A DNA stretch of 30,484 nt from NCBI GenBank assembly GCA_049999805.1, contig JBNGIO010002949.1:1-30484 (forward strand), given 5' to 3'. The number at the start of each line of letters is the position of its first letter. The stretch's first letter is position 1. The notes under the pieces are model-generated. The model made no database searches and was not told the DNA's origin. It worked only from the letters and a program-made list of their open reading frames with translations. Positions 28,982 to 30,484 of the stretch are shown here, in pieces. Both the position numbers and the translations under genes were made by a program. The stretch comes from Folioceros fuciformis (taxonomy: Eukaryota; Anthocerotophyta; Anthocerotopsida; Anthocerotales).

Positions 28982-29207
28982 CCCTGGAGGACGCGCGGCA
29001 TGGCATGGGCGGGGGTTTGGTACTGATATCTGACCCTTCCAATCGCGGGCCGTCGCCCCGATTGGAGCATCTTTCACTGGACGTCTCGAGCTTGTCCCCG
29101 GAGGACGTGCAGCTTGGCATAGACGGCGGATCGCAAGCAGTCCTGATATCTGGTCCTTCCGATCGCGAGCCGCGATTGGCGCGTCTTTCACTGGACGTGA
29201 GTTGAGC
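28982..29207 (+). repeat. 114-bp direct repeat, two copies, open in frame on the plus strand
   Basis: Copy 1 starts CCCTGGAGGACG (28982), copy 2 CCCCGGAGGACG (29096). Both contain CTGATATCTG, CCTTCC, ATCGCG and end TCTTTCACTGGACGT. The period is 38 codons. The plus frame from ATG 29005 reads two copies of a peptide with LISDPSNRG and LSLDVS blocks, and the second copy ends at CTGGAC followed by a good donor (GTGAGT, 29197). It may be an exon, or just a repeat. Confidence 0.75.
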
Positions 29208-29534
29208 GTCATCGGAGTGCTCGCGCCGCGTTCTCTCAGGGGCACGTGCTTCTGGCAAGGCCAGGGCAGGCAGGGGCTCAGCAGCTTTTAAGTACGGAGC
29301 CTGTATGGATTTGCGAGTGGGATGCAGCCGCTCTGGGCTCCAGAACACGGCGTGGTCTTGCTCGGGCGTGGTGAACTTCTGCACTGCTCCACCTCCAGGC
29401 TTCATACATGTATGCACTTGAGGCGGGCAAGGGTGTCGCGGACGTGAAGTGTTTCCGTGACTGGGAGCATGTAGCGGGAAGGTGGAGCTGCAGGGTGAAG
29501 GGAGACGTGGGGAGGCGATTAGGAGTAGGGGGAA

Positions 29535-30484
29535 ATGACGGACAGGGGTTCCCTCACGGCGCAGCTGCAGCAGGTATGGCTGCAAACGCAGATTTCCAAG
29601 GAGAGCAGGGTTTCTCCGCCGCCGCCTACATCTGCGGCCCCGCCGGCCCTTGCGGCTGCCAAGGAGAGGTCTGTGCCCATGATGCTTGCAGATGCCCTGA
29701 GGCAGTCCAACTCCGTCTCCAGTGTCAACTCCAGCGGAAGCGGAAGAGAGGAGAGGACGGGGAATGGCGTGGCCGATGCTGAACAGGAAGCGTGGGCTAC
29801 CTCCCCCGCCTCGGTGGCATGGGCTCCTTCCCCGACCTCGTATGACGGCTCTGGGAGCGTGCGGGTTTCTGAGGCGTGGTCGTCTCCAGTGCGGTCGGAG
29901 GGCACGCTGAATGCGGAGCTGGAAGGGGTGGATATTTCGTCGACTCCGGGGCCCGGGCTTGGGGGTGAGCAGCAACAGCGGGTGGATCCGACTTCGGCCT
30001 ACTTCGCTTGCCTGCTTGCGGACCAGGGACTGAGTAAGCAGAAGCACATGCTGGTGGACTGCGTGGCGTACCAGGCGGTGCATAATGAGCTAGCGGACTT
30101 GATAGGGGATGTTCAGAATAGGTTGGAGTTTGTCAATGGGCCGTTGCATCCTACCAAGTGTCCGAATGCCCTTGTGGAGAGTTGGCTCAGCATGGAAAAT
30201 TATGATAAATTCTCTGAAGATGAGAAACTATTGGACTATGACACTGTAATTCCAGCGCCTCCGCCTCTTCTTGTGGCAAGCCCGGACTTACCGGCATCCG
30301 CTGACTTTGTCATGGTCGATGGTCCACAGCTTCCCCCGTCATCTCAGGTGCCTAGCTTCGATGGTGGGCATATTCCCTCCTCCCCTCAGCTTCCCAGCTT
30401 CAATGGTGGACATGTCCCCTCCTCCCCGCAGCTGCCCAGCTTCAATGGTGGGCATGTTACTTCCCCCCCGCAGCTGCCTAGCTT
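29535..30484 (+). CDS. Unrecognised Pro/Ser-rich protein, 5' part; runs off the window
   Basis: Open from the ATG at 29535 to the window end (316 complete codons). Residues 1-140 are low-complexity and Ser/Pro/Ala-rich (RVSPPPPTSAAPPALAAAKE). A denser segment at about 155-240 may be a folded domain (SAYFACLLADQGLSKQKHML, then VESWLSMENYDKFSEDEKLL). From about 270 it is a 14-residue repeat, PQLPSFNGGHVPSS-like. The reading direction is supported by frame-preserving repeats and sensible composition; the antisense frame (28977-30083) gives a basic, Arg/His/Pro-rich product typical of a shadow. An upstream exon is possible. I do not recognise the family. Confidence 0.55.
   Translation, partial: MTDRGSLTAQLQQVWLQTQISKESRVSPPPPTSAAPPALAAAKERSVPMMLADALRQSNSVSSVNSSGSGREERTGNGVADAEQEAWATSPASVAWAPSPTSYDGSGSVRVSEAWSSPVRSEGTLNAELEGVDISSTPGPGLGGEQQQRVDPTSAYFACLLADQGLSKQKHMLVDCVAYQAVHNELADLIGDVQNRLEFVNGPLHPTKCPNALVESWLSMENYDKFSEDEKLLDYDTVIPAPPPLLVASPDLPASADFVMVDGPQLPPSSQVPSFDGGHIPSSPQLPSFNGGHVPSSPQLPSFNGGHVTSPPQLPS
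30345..30484 (+). repeat. 42-bp coding tandem repeat at the window edge
   Basis: Units begin at CAG 30345, 30387, 30429 and 30471, exactly 42 bp apart, each encoding about 14 residues around LPSFNGGHV. The array continues past the window. Confidence 0.92.

Noticed and set aside
28977-30083. 368-codon minus-strand frame
   Set aside because: The product is Arg/His/Pro-rich with no domain, and it lies opposite the better-supported frame at 29535 and the 114-bp repeat.

Overview
This is nuclear DNA of a green-lineage eukaryote, most likely a streptophyte (a charophyte-grade alga or an early-diverging land plant). The reasons are: a nuclear gene for the plastid ATP synthase b' subunit with a bipartite thylakoid-targeting leader; a P-class PPR protein; a PTPMT1-type phosphatase with the long plant-style C-terminal extension; and genes with many spliceosomal introns, mostly 75-270 bp, in a roughly balanced base composition. 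The species cannot be fixed from the window. There are no bacterial operons, tRNAs, rRNAs or CRISPR arrays.

Layout: 235-4393 holds two tandem same-strand O-acetylserine(thiol)lyase-like genes with seven exons each. 4968-5750 (minus) is intronless atpG. 6001-7936 is an AT-rich, gene-poor island with several tandem repeats. 8355-10040 is a three-exon PPR gene. 10041-12304 is a second AT-rich repeat-bearing spacer. 12305-14223 is BUD23, the 18S rRNA m7G methyltransferase, whose last exons contain a local intron-plus-exon duplication. 14404-14975 is a 36-bp minisatellite. 15600-16432 encodes an MRNIP-like zinc-ribbon protein with a probable GC-AG intron. 17438-21170 is a 19-exon SSX2IP/ADIP/MSD1 coiled-coil gene. 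21697-23547 (minus, six exons) is PTPMT1. 24541-26031 (minus) is an F-box/LRR-like protein, and 26448-28151 is ataxin-10, head to head with it. The right end (29535 onward) carries the 5' part of an unrecognised Pro/Ser-rich gene that enters a 42-bp coding repeat and runs off the window.

The genes are housekeeping loci of unrelated pathways: cysteine synthesis, photophosphorylation, organelle RNA, ribosome biogenesis, DNA-damage signalling, microtubule nucleation, phospholipid phosphatase and protein turnover. I see no operon-like system. The most notable structures are the OASTL duplication, the BUD23 exon duplication, a repeat shared by the 3' flanks of two genes, stop-free introns whose length is a multiple of three, and several frame-preserving tandem repeats. 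Exon boundaries were set by eye from GT/AG sites, reading frame and family alignment from memory, with no transcript data.
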